From contig NC_133325.1 of NCBI RefSeq assembly GCF_042186555.1, forward strand, positions 674,948,802 to 675,012,801: DNA of 64,000 nucleotides. Reading direction: 5' to 3'. The notes under the pieces were generated by a model that was given only the letters and a program-made list of their open reading frames with translations, made no database searches and was not told the origin of the DNA. The translations under genes and the position numbers were made by a program. Below are positions 49,001 through 56,477 of the stretch, one piece after another. Position 1 is the first letter of the stretch. The number at the start of each line of letters is the position of its first letter. The DNA is from Aquarana catesbeiana. Taxonomy: Eukaryota > Chordata > Amphibia > Anura > Ranidae.

Positions 49001-49454
49001 ATTGATGAATTAGGTTACTCCTCCATTGGTGAGCTGGAACTGCGGGAACTGAAAACACGAGCAACCCCAACCTTGCCTCGACTGGCACAGAGGAGAACTC
49101 ACGAGCTCCAGGTGGGTTCATGTATATGTTGTGTGTATTTAATCTATTTATACATTATTGGAAAGAAATTCCTACTTTCACTCATCTGAATTATGATTGT
49201 AACATGGTCAATTCCAAAACTAAAGTCTATGTTTCACTAGAAAGATAATCTATATGCCAGAGCTGCATTCATTAGCTTCTCTTGTTAAGTTGACTTGGTA
49301 TAAACAAACTGGCAAGCCCTTATGACATGACAGTCTGCCCCAAAGAGCACACTCCAGTTTATTCACACCTATTGATTGCAGGACTTGCTGAGGTAGCCTC
49401 ACTTGATGATGTCAATGTTATTTTTATTTTTTTAATAAAGTCTTTATTTTTCAA

Positions 49455-49531
<77 letters not shown>

Positions 49532-51616
49532 GAACAAAAACCGGTCAAATTGACATCAAGTAAATACAAGTTTCAGTTAATAGGTATATTACAGTACATA
49601 TGTATTCGTAAGATTAAACTATACGTTTCATACAAGGAAATATGATGGTATTTGGAGCAGAATCACTATTTCAGAAATAGTAGGCAAAGGTTGAGTAATG
49701 CTGGCCATACACTATACGCAAAAATGGCCGAACCCATTTTCGAAAAATGAACATTCGGCCGTGAACGCAAACGATAGTGCCATCATGTAATGATCGATAA
49801 ATCGTTCAGTGGACATAAATAAATGCATTTTTTTTTTTGTTGGTTTTTTTTACATATACATAGTGCAGATAGTTCGGACGGGAAACGCATTAACCTGTCA
49901 AAAACGTCCCAACGATTTTGTGCCCATTAACTGGCCAAAAAATGAACGAACTGTCTAAATGACCGAACTTCGGCCGTTTTTTTTTTTTTTTTTTGTATAG
50001 CGTATGGCCAGCATAAGTTGAAAATAAAATAGTTCAATACGTTTCTAGATCTGTATTTTAGGCTAGTCCCGCATAATTAGCAGTAACTAGGAGTAGGACA
50101 TGAAAAGGAATGAGAAAAAAGGGGAGGGAATAAAAAAAAAAGAAAAAAGGAGGGGTGGGAAGTCATCCCCCCCCCCCCCCTTTCTTTAATACAGACCAAT
50201 TTTTCTGCATCTGTATGTCACAGTACAGCTGGTCCCTACATGAATAATGAAGCTAGGTAGGTGAGAAGAAGTAGAACCTGGGAAGTAAAATAACCTCTTT
50301 TTGATTTTTTTTTTTTTTCAGCAAGAGAATAGATTTGTTGTTTGTTTCTACTACAGTGAACTGCCCAGCTAGAAACCTCTCAGAGAAAATGATATAGAAG
50401 TCTGAAGTGCTCCATTCATCCAATATACAGAAACTCATATACTTGTTTGTGAGAAGTTATGGCTTTAAATGCAAATCCACTCAAAACCTTTTCTACATTT
50501 TAAAGAGAACAGTGAAGGCCTAGAAGCTTTCTAGGGTTGTTTATTGCTCTATACTAGCCTGTTGAGGAGGGCTTTTCACACTTCGGTTTCTAGCGATGGT
50601 TATCACCTAGACTGGAAGTAAGTTGCAATATCTCCATTGAGGGCACAAACCGCAACACAAAGCAATTTTAGTATTAGGAAAGGGTTAGAGCTTCTGTTAG
50701 GTTTCTGTTAGACTATCCTCCTGTTCTGTCCCAAGGACAGAAAAGAAAATGAGGGGGACGGTTCCTCAGTTAGGTACCTTTTTTAAACATCAATAAAAAC
50801 TTTAGAGAGTAGGGTAACTCCATGATTTGTTCTTGTGGACCACAAGTTGCCTGCTCCTATCCTTTCCTACAAGCCCAATCTGTACACTTCAACCCATTGA
50901 AACACTTAACCAGACCGCTAACAGGATTGGGAACTGGCCTGTGAGCAGATGAGCTGCTTTAACCCAATGCAGATTTTGACTTGCACACTTTCTTAGTTGT
51001 ACAGGACCTTTGGACATCTGAAGTGGTGGATTCTACAGCAGGAGTGTAGACCAGTTAGGAAAACCTACCTAATATGCTAATTTGTGGCTTGTTTTTTTTT
51101 TGTCTCTTTTGTTTGTTTTTTGTAGAATTCCTTTAGATCTTCTAGACATAATTATATGTTTTTCAGGTTTGTGTATACAAACTGCTTTTTGATGGCATGG
51201 TGAGTGGTGTTCTACAATCAGAATATTTAATCCAGATCTTGAACCTGAGGCCAGAACAAGAACTGGGACCTCAAGTAAAGGAAAATGCACTTCAGTGTGG
51301 GCTGACTGTGTCTACACTGAAAGATATCATAGAGCTGACCTGCCTGAACCTGATTTTCTCAGAGTTGCCCAGGATTGACCGCTTAAAGCTGGAATATTGC
51401 TATCAGGGGGATGGAACCTTATTAGGATGTGACATGGTGAACTTTAAAGAGGAGAGTGTTATGGAACAAGTGACATTTTATTTATCCTTCTGGAAAGGAC
51501 AGAGAGAGATCCAGGGAGTTGATATAGAAGATGCCTGGAAGTGCAGAATGTGTGACTATTCTAATATATGTAAATGGAGAAATCAACACAGGACTCCGAC
51601 GAAGAGATTTAAATGA
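19160..51616 (+). CDS. EXO5: EXO5, single-strand DNA exonuclease 5 (complete, six coding exons)
   Basis: EXO5 is a PD-(D/E)XK single-strand DNA exonuclease holding a 4Fe-4S cluster, acting in crosslink repair and at stalled forks. Coding exons 19160-19307, 29913-29976, 31558-31838, 39246-39350, 48939-49111 and 51167-51616 join to 1221 nt (406 codons plus stop) with all phases consistent and GT-AG borders. Human EXO5 has 373 residues. The acidic N-terminus DDFSDISDSELL resembles the human one. The nuclease motifs are GVIDEL (Asp222) and ELKTR (Glu236, Lys238). Cluster cysteines are Cys132 (WCEQQ) and Cys383, Cys386, Cys392 (CRMCDYSNIC), spaced as in human. The start is the first ATG in frame, just after promoter-like motifs. 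No coding lesion is seen. Introns of up to about 10.6 kb are filled with transposons. Confidence 0.96.
19472..19877. mobile_element. MITE with GGGCCCTTTCACACTGG inverted ends
   Basis: The ends AGGGCCCTTTCACACTGG and CCAGTGTGAAAGGGCCCT are perfect inverted repeats. Flanks CTA and TTA could be a decayed TWA duplication. The internal sequence is itself palindromic (GCGCTATTGCG with TAATAGCGCC). A half copy lies at about 31340-31500. Confidence 0.65.
19985..20716. mobile_element. Possible MITE with CTCATGCACAC inverted ends
   Basis: TTAGGTCTCATGCACAC near 19987 pairs with GTGTGCATGAGGCCTTA near 20699. Inside is another symmetric unit with GGGTTCACACATG and CAGTGTGAACCTAGG. Non-coding. Confidence 0.45.
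21001..21919 (-). mobile_element. Complete TTAA-family element, about 0.9 kb
   Basis: TTAA borders both sides (21001-21004 and 21916-21919), with terminal CCGCTT and AAGTGG. It contains the family blocks in reverse order (GAGCTTTCTTTTGGTGGTG, GTTTGCGCAAG, CACTGGCAGGGAAGGGGTTA). It interrupts a MITE whose halves rejoin cleanly if the element plus one TTAA is removed. Confidence 0.75.
22508..23424 (+). pseudogene. Tc1-type transposase, broken
   Basis: The N-terminal frame starts MKTRKLSKQVRENVVEKSKS and has two helix-turn-helix segments (KKISKSLMIPRSTIKSI; GVSVHRTTISRTLYRVGLYG) with a GR-type linker. It stops with TAG at about 22955, inside WRKVL*SDE just before the first catalytic Asp. The DDE region continues in other frames (HVGGSIMLWGCF; DSKHTAK), so there are frameshifts too. 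A Harbinger-type insertion then cuts it. The tail with RLGAVIAAKGGS reappears at about 26075-26124. Confidence 0.9.
24826..24980. repeat. Central 76-bp-arm hairpin
   Basis: The two arms, 24826-24902 and 24905-24980, contain GACCCCGCCCCCTTATGCCG, CAGTCCCTGGGCATGCTGGG and CGTGGTCAACATCACC and their complements. GC boxes (GGGGGCGTGG) occur in both directions. Confidence 0.9.
24966..25320 (+). promoter_or_regulatory. Promoter-like core with purine-rich possible transcript
   Basis: GGGGGCGGGGTC (GC box, about 24968) is followed by a weak TATA-like ACATAAGT (about 24988). Then comes a 250-bp strand-biased GAAGA-rich stretch, an A/T-rich tail (ATGTTTATTAAATTATTTT at about 25260) and a splice-acceptor-like CTTTTCCCCTAG at about 25310. 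The 108-residue frame here resembles no family I know. Transcription is inferred only. Confidence 0.35.
27318..28440 (-). mobile_element. TTAA-family element, long variant
   Basis: Starts TTAACCACTTGCCCACTGGG. It contains GAGCTTTCTTTTGGTGGTAT and a second part with GAGTATGGCGATACCACATG and ATTACCCCATTTTGGAAAG, which also occurs in inverted form at 1480-1850. The right border is hidden by the next element. Confidence 0.55.
27914..28022. repeat. Compound microsatellite (TG)n-(TATG)n-(TA)n
   Basis: Runs of TG, TATG and a long uninterrupted TA tract. It produces a spurious IYIYIY open frame. Confidence 0.95.
28443..29020. mobile_element. Harbinger-like fragment related to the foldback
   Basis: The end TGCCCTGTACACACGAGC follows TAA at 28440-28442. 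Internal blocks (GGTCTGGTATGGATTTTAAG, GAGCACGCAGCC, GGTGGGTGCTTTGGGG) match the arms at 24512-24640 and 25560-25700. The right end is missing, and no gene is supported by the long frames across it. Confidence 0.6.
29317..29555. mobile_element. MITE with TGA target duplication
   Basis: A 239-bp element with the ends GGCTGGTTTCACACC and GGTGTGAACCCAGCC, flanked by TGA (29314-29316 and 29556-29558). It resembles the other TTCACAC-ended MITEs here. Confidence 0.65.
29913..29976 (+). CDS. EXO5: EXO5 coding exon 2
   Basis: This exon has 64 nt, phase 1 in and phase 2 out. Acceptor TTTTTACAG|GTG, donor AAAAAG|GTATGT. It adds DAYVADGEGLETLDITSPRK. It is weakly conserved, but both splice sites are strong and the phases fit the neighbours. 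Confidence 0.75.
30266..30966. mobile_element. hAT-type non-autonomous element in EXO5 intron 2
   Basis: The ends CAGGGCTTTTTTTC and GAAAAAAAACCCTG are flanked by a perfect 8-bp duplication ATCATAAC (30258-30265 and 30967-30974), the hAT rule. The 701-bp interior is made of diverged CAACAATAGATCCCCCAGCA-type repeats. Non-coding. Confidence 0.9.
31558..31838 (+). CDS. EXO5: EXO5 coding exon 3
   Basis: This exon has 281 nt, phase 2 in and phase 1 out. Acceptor CTTTTTGTAG|TGA, donor CAGAG|GTGAGG. It encodes the first cluster cysteine in MWCEQQMVYKIEQP, preceded by QKYHMRHLAVTNICS. It ends EGSSIHLAR, as in human SIHLAR. Confidence 0.93.
32390..35040 (+). pseudogene. L1/Tx1-type LINE relic (ORF1 and endonuclease parts)
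   Basis: Sits in EXO5 intron 3. ORF1 remnants at about 32680-33530 include a coiled coil (SLRAKMEDLESRSGRNNLR) and later blocks (IAKILNF; KLRIIREGKAHFCTCPKDA), broken by several frameshifts. The ORF2 endonuclease starts at about 34081 (LISWNVRGLNTPPKRS). It shows a GDF motif near 34485 and SDHAP near 34740, with stops. There is no RT domain. The copy ends at a poly-T where an opposite-strand LINE joins. Confidence 0.85.
35041..36470 (-). pseudogene. Second L1/Tx1-type LINE, internally deleted, opposite strand
   Basis: Read on minus: an endonuclease start LNLISYNVRGLNSPIKHAN (from 36469), LLQETHLF, GDFNLCLDPGK and SDHAPVSLQ. Then directly a C-terminal zinc-knuckle block CWRGCNEIGTMAHIWWQCP, with the whole RT missing. 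The C-terminal tail follows (35364-35645), then a 3' part and poly-A (poly-T at 35041-35065 on plus). 36471 to about 36900 is a C-rich 5'-UTR-like stretch. Confidence 0.85.
36471..37016. other. C-rich stretch, probable LINE 5' UTR
   Basis: Runs of CCCC(T/A)CC dominate the plus strand up to about 36830. The proline/glycine-rich frames on both strands are composition artefacts. No gene is supported. Confidence 0.4.
37017..38010 (-). mobile_element. TTAA-family element
   Basis: Starts CTTAAATCACTTCAGCTCAG and ends AAGTGGTTA. Family blocks TTGATCACCTCTGCG, GATTGGTTTGCG and CTGGCAGGGAAGGGGTTAAC are present in reverse order. Confidence 0.6.
38020..38430. mobile_element. Foldback-type repeat
   Basis: GCATCTATAGACACTAGGGA (about 38041) and GTGTCTATAGATGCAGGGAT (about 38381) are inverted, as are ATACATACCTTTTTGGAAG and CTTTCAAAAAGGTATGTAT. 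The centre lies near 38220. Non-coding. Confidence 0.65.
39246..39350 (+). CDS. EXO5: EXO5 coding exon 4
   Basis: This exon has 105 nt, phase 1 in and out. Acceptor TATTTACTAG|AGT, donor TCTG|GTAAGT. It encodes LELHDVVSVTTQTREDIWA and then IKCLNILAMIPVLQS, closely like human EXO5. Confidence 0.95.
39432..39723. mobile_element. Short deletion derivative of the TTAA family
   Basis: A complete 0.29-kb unit: TTAACCACTTGG at the left and AAGTGGTTAA at the right, with TTAA at both borders. Inside are symmetrical GTGATCAGCCGTGATTGG-type and TCAGTCAGAGACTCTTTACC-type segments. Confidence 0.75.
40391..40676. repeat. Dispersed repeat fragment (GCTGCACGATTAATCG)
   Basis: The stretch beginning AGAGCTGCACGATTAATCGT is a repeat type I recall from other vertebrate DNA transposons. 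No ends or coding part are visible. Confidence 0.35.
40677..41460 (+). mobile_element. TTAA-family element
   Basis: TTAA at 40677-40680 and at 41457-41460. It carries CTTAACCCCTTGATCG, AACCCCTTCCCTGCCAGTG and AGATCGCCGCCATTACT. Its first 200 bp belong to another repeat, so it may be composite. Confidence 0.55.
41457..41945 (-). mobile_element. Repeat related to the host of the 55-kb LINE
   Basis: Reverse complement of about 62000-62486: shared CACCCTAGAGAATAAAATGG-type, CACCGTATTTGCGCAG-type and CTACAGGTTGCATGATTTGA-type blocks. It breaks at about 41945, where Penelope-like sequence starts. Confidence 0.65.
41946..42770 (-). pseudogene. Penelope-like element, reverse transcriptase part
   Basis: The minus-strand frame 42178-42759 (193 codons) shows FESQFYRQDIEVAMRAKYSP, SLANLFMAKWEEDV, the catalytic RYIDDILLLW (YIDD at 42511-42522) and FFKPTDRNSYISWDSCHH, as in Penelope-like reverse transcriptases. 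Sequence down to 41946 continues the same element out of frame. An M-R change stands where AMG is usual. Truncated and inactive. Confidence 0.85.
42850..43985 (+). pseudogene. Penelope-like element, N-terminal and GIY-YIG C-terminal parts
   Basis: Plus strand: FAPPSRLNKFQTYMDVHKYL (about 42910) is the N-terminal region. 43330-43430 repeats, in reverse, sequence of 41945-42050. From 43540 the C-terminal region follows with YQCRKYQVCSINDCKNR (a Cys-rich linker), then a GIY-YIG-like endonuclease part (VGMTKQTLQDRVNEHINNIR). The RT core is missing on this strand. Multiple stops. Confidence 0.8.
44200..45038. mobile_element. Inverted-repeat DNA element carrying a minisatellite
   Basis: The left end ATACCGTATTTATCGGCGTA and the inverted right end (AACACGCAC motif, CCAATAAATACAGTAT) delimit 0.84 kb. 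The interior is mostly the 40-bp array plus an inverted pair (GGCGGGACTGGGCGTGAC with GTCACACCCAGTCCCGCC). No transposase. Confidence 0.75.
44262..44742. repeat. 40-bp minisatellite
   Basis: About 12 copies of a unit with core TGCAGCCTAATCAGTGCCCA and TCTGCAGCCTTGCTCCTCAC. The last three copies are more diverged. Wholly inside the inverted-repeat element. Confidence 0.95.
45748..46634 (+). mobile_element. Complete TTAA-family element
   Basis: TTAA borders (45748-45751, 46631-46634), CCGATTGCCGAC at the left and GAAGTGG at the right. All family blocks are in forward order. Confidence 0.75.
46635..47399. other. EXO5 intron 4, no gene
   Basis: The first 100 bp contain a repeat with GACGAAATGCGTAGG, a string type also present in the palindrome at the window end. 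The rest is AT-rich, with nothing recognised. Confidence 0.4.
47400..48640 (+). pseudogene. DIRS-like retrotransposon remnant (tyrosine recombinase part)
   Basis: Broken frames show LPWNLTWLLNALIQPSL (about 47790), FPIFDDQIKFTYESYLRPKE (about 47945) and RWSKTTISITYFLLGIPILP (about 48155). These are in the order found in the tyrosine recombinase region of DIRS1-type elements. After it comes GTGCTGTCATGGGG (48410) and an inverted counterpart CTCCATGACAGCA, like DIRS termini. Many stops; identification by remembered pattern. Confidence 0.55.
48939..49111 (+). CDS. EXO5: EXO5 coding exon 5 (nuclease core)
   Basis: This exon has 173 nt, phase 1 in and phase 0 out. Acceptor ATCTTCCAG|GTG, donor CTCCAG|GTGGGT. 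It holds the catalytic GVIDEL and ELKTR motifs and the preceding IREFPVLGELDGIFMV. This is the best conserved exon. Confidence 0.96.
49458..49526. repeat. (TA)n microsatellite
   Basis: Uninterrupted alternating TA tract in EXO5 intron 5. Confidence 0.95.
49702..49997. mobile_element. MITE with TAA target duplication in EXO5 intron 5
   Basis: The ends TGCTGGCCATACACTATACG and its inverted copy (TATAGCGTATGGCCAGCA) are flanked by TAA on both sides. About 0.3 kb. PIF/Harbinger-like, non-coding. Confidence 0.7.
51167..51616 (+). CDS. EXO5: EXO5 coding exon 6 (last)
   Basis: This exon has 149 codons plus TGA. Acceptor GTTTTTCAG|GTT. It starts VCVYKLLFDGMV (human has SLYKYIFDAMV) and contains LKDIIELTCLNLIFSELPRI. 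It ends with the cluster-binding WKCRMCDYSNICKW and a basic tail. Confidence 0.96.
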   Translation, partial: VCVYKLLFDGMVSGVLQSEYLIQILNLRPEQELGPQVKENALQCGLTVSTLKDIIELTCLNLIFSELPRIDRLKLEYCYQGDGTLLGCDMVNFKEESVMEQVTFYLSFWKGQREIQGVDIEDAWKCRMCDYSNICKWRNQHRTPTKRFK

Positions 51617-51654
51617 AGACTGGCACATTCAACTATGATGGCATGACCTATAGA

Positions 51655-53115
51655 AATATTCTATATTGTCAAAAGTATTGGGACGCCTGCCTTTACACGC
51701 ACACATGAAATTTAATGGCATCCCAGTCTTAGTCCGTAGGATTCAATATTGGGTTGGCCTATCCTTTGCAGTTATAACAACTTCAACTCTTCTGAGAAGG
51801 CTGTCCACAAGGTTTGGGTGTGCGTCTATGGGAATGTTTGTCCATTCTACCAGAAGCGCATCTGTGAAATCAGGCACTTATGTTGGACGAGAAGGCCTGG
51901 CTCACAGTCTCTGCTCTAAATCATCCCAAAGGTGTTCTATAAGGTTGAGGTCAGGACTCTGTGCAGGCCAGTCAAGTTCCTCAACCCCCAACTCACTCAT
52001 TCATGTTTTTATGGACTTTACTTTGTGTACGAAGAGCTAAAGCTGTTATAGCTGCAAAGAGTGGGCCAACTCCATATAGAACCCTACCGACAAAGACTGG
52101 GATGCCATTAACCACTTGCTGCCCGCGGACGGTGCAGCTCTTATCCTGGGCCGCTGTCATATGACGGCTCAGCCTTCCAGGCAGCCCAGGGGGCGCGCCG
52201 GCGGCGCGCGCCCGCCGCATCGCTCGGGTCCCGGTGCGCGTGCCGGCGGCCGCGATGTCCGGCCGGCACCCGCGATTTCCCGGTAACCGAGCAGGACCGT
52301 GGATCTGTGTGTCCTGTCAGATGGGAGGAGACCGATGGTATGTTCCTTGTACAGAGGAACACCGATCGGTCTCCTCCCCTTGTGAATCCCCTCCCCCCAC
52401 AGTTAGAATCACTCCCTAGCAACACATTAACCCCTACAGCGCCCTCTCCTGGTTAACCCCTTCATTGCCAGTCACATTTATACAGTAATCAATGCATTTT
52501 TATAGCACGGATCGCTGTATAAATGTGAATGGTCCCAAAAATGTGTCAGAATTGTCCGATGTGCCCGCCGCAATATCGCAGTCATGTTAAAAATCGCAGA
52601 TTGCCGCCATTACTAGTAAAAAAAAAATAATAATAAAAATGCTATAAATCTATCCCCTTATTTTGTAGACGCTATAACTTTTGCGCAAACCAATAAATAT
52701 ACGCTTATTGCGATATTTTTTACCAAAAATATGTAGAAGAATATGTATCGGCCTAAACTGAGGAAAAAATTTGTTTAAAAAAAAAAAAATTTGGATACTT
52801 ATTATAGCAAAAAGTAAAAAATATTGTGTTTTTTTTCAAACTTGTCATTCTTGTTTTGTTTATAGCACAAGAAATAAAAAACGCAGTTGTGATCAAATAC
52901 CACCAAAAGAAAGCTCTATTAGTGGGGGAAAAAATGATAAAAATTTCATTTGGGTACAGTGTAGTATGACCGCGTAATTATTATTCAAAGTGCGACAGCG
53001 CTGAAAGCTGAAAATTGGCCTGGTCAGGAAGAGGGTGAAAATGCCCTGTATGGAAGTGGTTAAAGTTCATGTGCGTGTAAAGGCAGGTATCCCAACACTT
53101 TTGACAATATAGTGT
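51655..53115. mobile_element. Tc1/mariner element in the EXO5 3' UTR or flank
   Basis: The ends CTATATTGTCAAAAGTATTG and CAACACTTTTGACAATATAG are inverted. The left half reads, on minus, as a decayed Tc1 transposase C-terminal part and the middle is deleted. A TTAA element splits it at 52108. It belongs to the same family as the fragment at 9463-10190. Confidence 0.85.
52108..53063 (+). mobile_element. TTAA-family element nested in the Tc1 copy
   Basis: TTAA at 52108-52111 and 53060-53063. Removing the element plus one TTAA restores the Tc1 terminal sequence (GCCATTAA then AGTTCATG). This shows directly that the family transposes into TTAA. Confidence 0.88.
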
Positions 53116-54175
53116 ATTTCCTCTTCACTGCAATTCCAGTTTTTTCTTATTGTTTACATTGACCAATTTCCTCTCTTAATTTTATCATTCTCTTAATTTC
53201 AACAAACAATTTTTTATGGTTTATTTTTTTTGTATGTACTTTCTTAATATTTTAAAATATTTATAAATGTTATAGTAATCATTCATTTGTTTGATTTGGT
53301 ATTTAATATTGCTGTATTTTTTTTTCATATTGCTATATCATGAAATAATAAATGTTTTTACTTATATTGTGTGTATGTAGCAGCGTAGAGTATAACATAT
53401 CCTTTGTGCAATATCAGAACTGATGCTGGCACTAATCCAGGACTCCAGAGTTCTGTTTCCCTCTCCCATACACCCTTTCATGATTTAGTTAGCATTGCAA
53501 GGACTTGTATTCTGCCTGGAACCCAAAGCAGGTCTATCGGAGGTGAAACTCACCACTGAATGTTGCTGACCCCTTCACAGCACCTGGGAATAAATTCCTC
53601 TTATCGTGGTGAAATGCTCCCTAAAACTTCTTTTTTTATTTCTGGATAGAGTGGGAAATGGTTAGAACCTCTGTCAGATTTTACTGCTCTGTATTTCCAC
53701 AGTCAGAAGATTTCCTCGCACTTCCTGTTTTGAGTTCAACTTCAAAGAATGAGACAGGATTTGTTAAATTGCACTGTTAGGGTACTTTTCTGAATGCACA
53801 ATGGTCAACTTTCATAGTTATGTAGTCTTCAGTTCTTCTAAATTTTGTCACTAAAAGCCATATATACACCCTATACACCCTCCAATGTCTACATCTATCA
53901 CATTGCTGATAAACCATAAACATTTGTGCTTCCTTCAAACAGCCAATGCTTTCAAACTGTACTTCTGGCAAACCGCTTACAGTAGATGAAATGCATTCAT
54001 GGAAACTGTTATACTTGCCGAAGTGTTTGTATTTCTTTCCATCCAGTCCTAAGATTTGCTCAGCAGAGCCTTGTCTGGCAGGGCAGGGGACCTGGTTTTT
54101 CTTTTCTGTAGTTAAAGGATAAGCTCCTATTTTGTAACCTGTTACATCCGTATTTAGGCTGGTAAGCATCCTTGT
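53116..54175. other. EXO5 3' flank, no further gene
   Basis: AT-rich to about 53400, then unremarkable. A 130-codon minus frame (53777-54169) resembles nothing I recognise and lacks splice or promoter support. Confidence 0.4.
53347..53352 (+). terminator. EXO5: Candidate EXO5 polyadenylation signal
   Basis: AATAAA, the first canonical signal beyond the Tc1 insertion that lies in non-repeat AT-rich sequence. No AATAAA exists between the stop codon and the Tc1 element. Confidence 0.4.
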
Positions 54176-54566
54176 AGTTAAAGCGGAGCTCCACCCAAAA
54201 AGAACATTTTCACTTTAAGACACCACCCTTCTCTGCCTAACATGGCATGTAATTTTGGAGTGGGGAGCGGATAGCTGTGTTTGAATTTCTCCTCCCCACA
54301 GTCCTCTGGGACATGTCACAGGTCCCAGAAGACTGTGGGACCATTCACAAAGTACAGCGCAGCTCATGCATGGACAGTGGGTAGCTGGCTGTGAAGTCAA
54401 AATCCACACTGCTGCCCACAGTTAGGACTAGGTTGGGTGAGGACAGCGCTGAATCCTTGGATAGGGAAGTACCATTTATTAAAAGTCAGCAGCTTTAGGA
54501 TTTGTAGCTGCTGACTTTTACATTTTTTATTTATTTTTTTTTACACACTGAACCACCTCTTTAATT
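54176..54566. mobile_element. Short element with TTAAAGCGG/CCTCTTTAA ends
   Basis: AGTTAAAGCGGAGCTCCACC at the left and ACCACCTCTTTAAT at the right are imperfect inverted ends, like 16757-17270. The inner part has an inverted pair around CCTCTGGGACATGTC. Confidence 0.5.
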
Positions 54567-55445
54567 GATTCTTCCTGCACTTTAGTAACTGCCTGTATGG
54601 AGGATCCTGGTGTTGCAATTGCGATCCACTGATTGCAGCTGCAATGCTTTGCAGGTCTTGCCCCTCTCCCCAGCCTGTGACTCGACCATAAAAGGAAAAG
54701 TAACAGACTAATGAGCTCATCTCTTATCACCCTTCTTTCTCCTTCTGTCTTCGTTTCCTTTGTTTACGTGAGCAGCAAGTGATTGGCTTGTGCTGCATTT
54801 CCCTCTCCAGTTTGAGCTCTGCTGTATAGCCGATTACAAGAGGCTGATACCAGGTCAAACTCACGTGTGTACATTTAAAAAAAACCACACAGTTCATGAT
54901 GTATTAACCACTTCCGGAACGCCGCACGCCGATATACGTCCTAACTTTGAAGAGGAATATCGTTGTTATGGCAGCAGCTAGCTGCCATAACCCCGGTATC
55001 CTCCTCTTCGGCCGGCGGTCCGGTTTCCGATAATAGTGGTCTCTGTGGCGGCCTCCTGCTGCGCTCCGGTGTTCTCCGCCGCTTACCGGAGCCATCGGCA
55101 GCTGCGGAGGCGATCAGATCCTTCTGCTGGCTGTGTATGGAGACGAGTGAGGGGAAGATGGCCCCCACCCGTCTCCATACCATTGCAGGGTGGAAGCGAC
55201 GTCAAAACGTCACTTCTGGGGGGGCGTGTCCGGACTATGGAGGAGTGAGGACATGTGCCTTCTCAGCTCCGCTCCACCGCTGCACCTTTTCAGCTTCACA
55301 GCGGAGATAACACCCGCTCCCGCAGCGAATTATGTCCCTGAGACACCGGGCATCCTCCCAGCCACAACGGACTGACTGATTGCGGCAATCCCAGCTGGAT
55401 TCCTTTTACCCTGGGCAGACCGGGAGAGGCCGCGAGCCTTCCAAG

Positions 55446-56477
55446 ATGGCGCCGACAGGGAAGACACAGCGTGCAAACAAGGCCGCAAAGACCTCCGCTG
55501 GCCAGTCACCGCAACTGGAGGAATCTTCCATACCATCTCCAGGGTTGGTGAGTGACTCGGTCCCCCTGATCTCCCCAGGCTCCCACAATTCCTAGGACGG
55601 TGACTCCGCTGACCTAGACCCCCTGGCAGATGCAGATATCAGGCGCCATATGTCCCTACCCACGAAAGCTGATCTTGAACGCTTTGCTGACAGGGTGGAA
55701 AAAGCTTTTAAGGAGGACATTGCTCAGCTCAAAGTCGACACAACTCACTTAGGAGGCAGGCTCGAGTCCCTGGAACAGAAATTTGAGGAAACTCTCCCTG
55801 TCATTTCCATGCTTCAGGACAAATGCAACATACAGGGCCAGCAGATTGAGGCCCTGCTATGTCAGTTAGATGACACAGAGAACCGTAGCAGACGGGCAAA
55901 TATCAGGATACGAGGCCTGCCTGAAGCTACTGGATCCAGGGACATTATTCCCACTCTGGAAGGAGTCTTCAAGGAAATCCTAGGGCTGCCTGCCACTGCT
56001 ACGATCGAAATAGACCGCGCACACAGTACCCTGAAACCCCCATCTCAGGATGCAAACAATCCAAGAGACATCATCTGTAAATTGCATAAATACACGCTAA
56101 AAGACCGCATCATGCAGAAAATGAGGGGGAAACCTTATTTTGATTTTGATGGTGCACACTTGGCCTTTTTTTTAGGACATATCGAGACGCACCCTCATGC
56201 AACGTAGAGCACTACGCCCTCTCCTAACAGCTATCCAGGATGCAGGCCTGGTGTATCGCTGGGGATTTCCTTTCAGCCTTCAAGTCACCAAAGATGGCAG
56301 AACCATGACTCTTCGCAAACAAAGATGATCTCCCGCATGTTCTGACCTCCCTGGATCTGGACCCGGTAGACTTTCCTGATTGGAGATGTTCCTCAAAACT
56401 GGGAACTGCTAAACTACCTACCCACCAGCCGTGGCAACCCGCCAGGAACCAGAACCGCAGGAGAAATCGCAGGTGAC
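55446..56477 (+). pseudogene. LINE ORF1 (RNA-binding protein), disrupted
   Basis: Starts MAPTGKTQRANKAAKTSAG. It has a TAG at 55593 in the same frame as the main part, then a coiled coil with LRxQ-type heptads (SLPTKADLERFADRVEKAF) and the RRM-like segment RSRRANIRIRGLPEA (around 55885-55925). A T-run at about 56168-56175 shifts the frame, and the C-terminal part continues with RWGFPFSLQVTKDGRT. The basic tail ends at about 56477. This is the L1 ORF1p (trimeric nucleic-acid chaperone) plan. Confidence 0.85.

Noticed and set aside
53777..54169. 130-residue minus-strand frame downstream of EXO5
   Set aside because: Not similar to any family I recognise, no supporting exons, and it could be chance.
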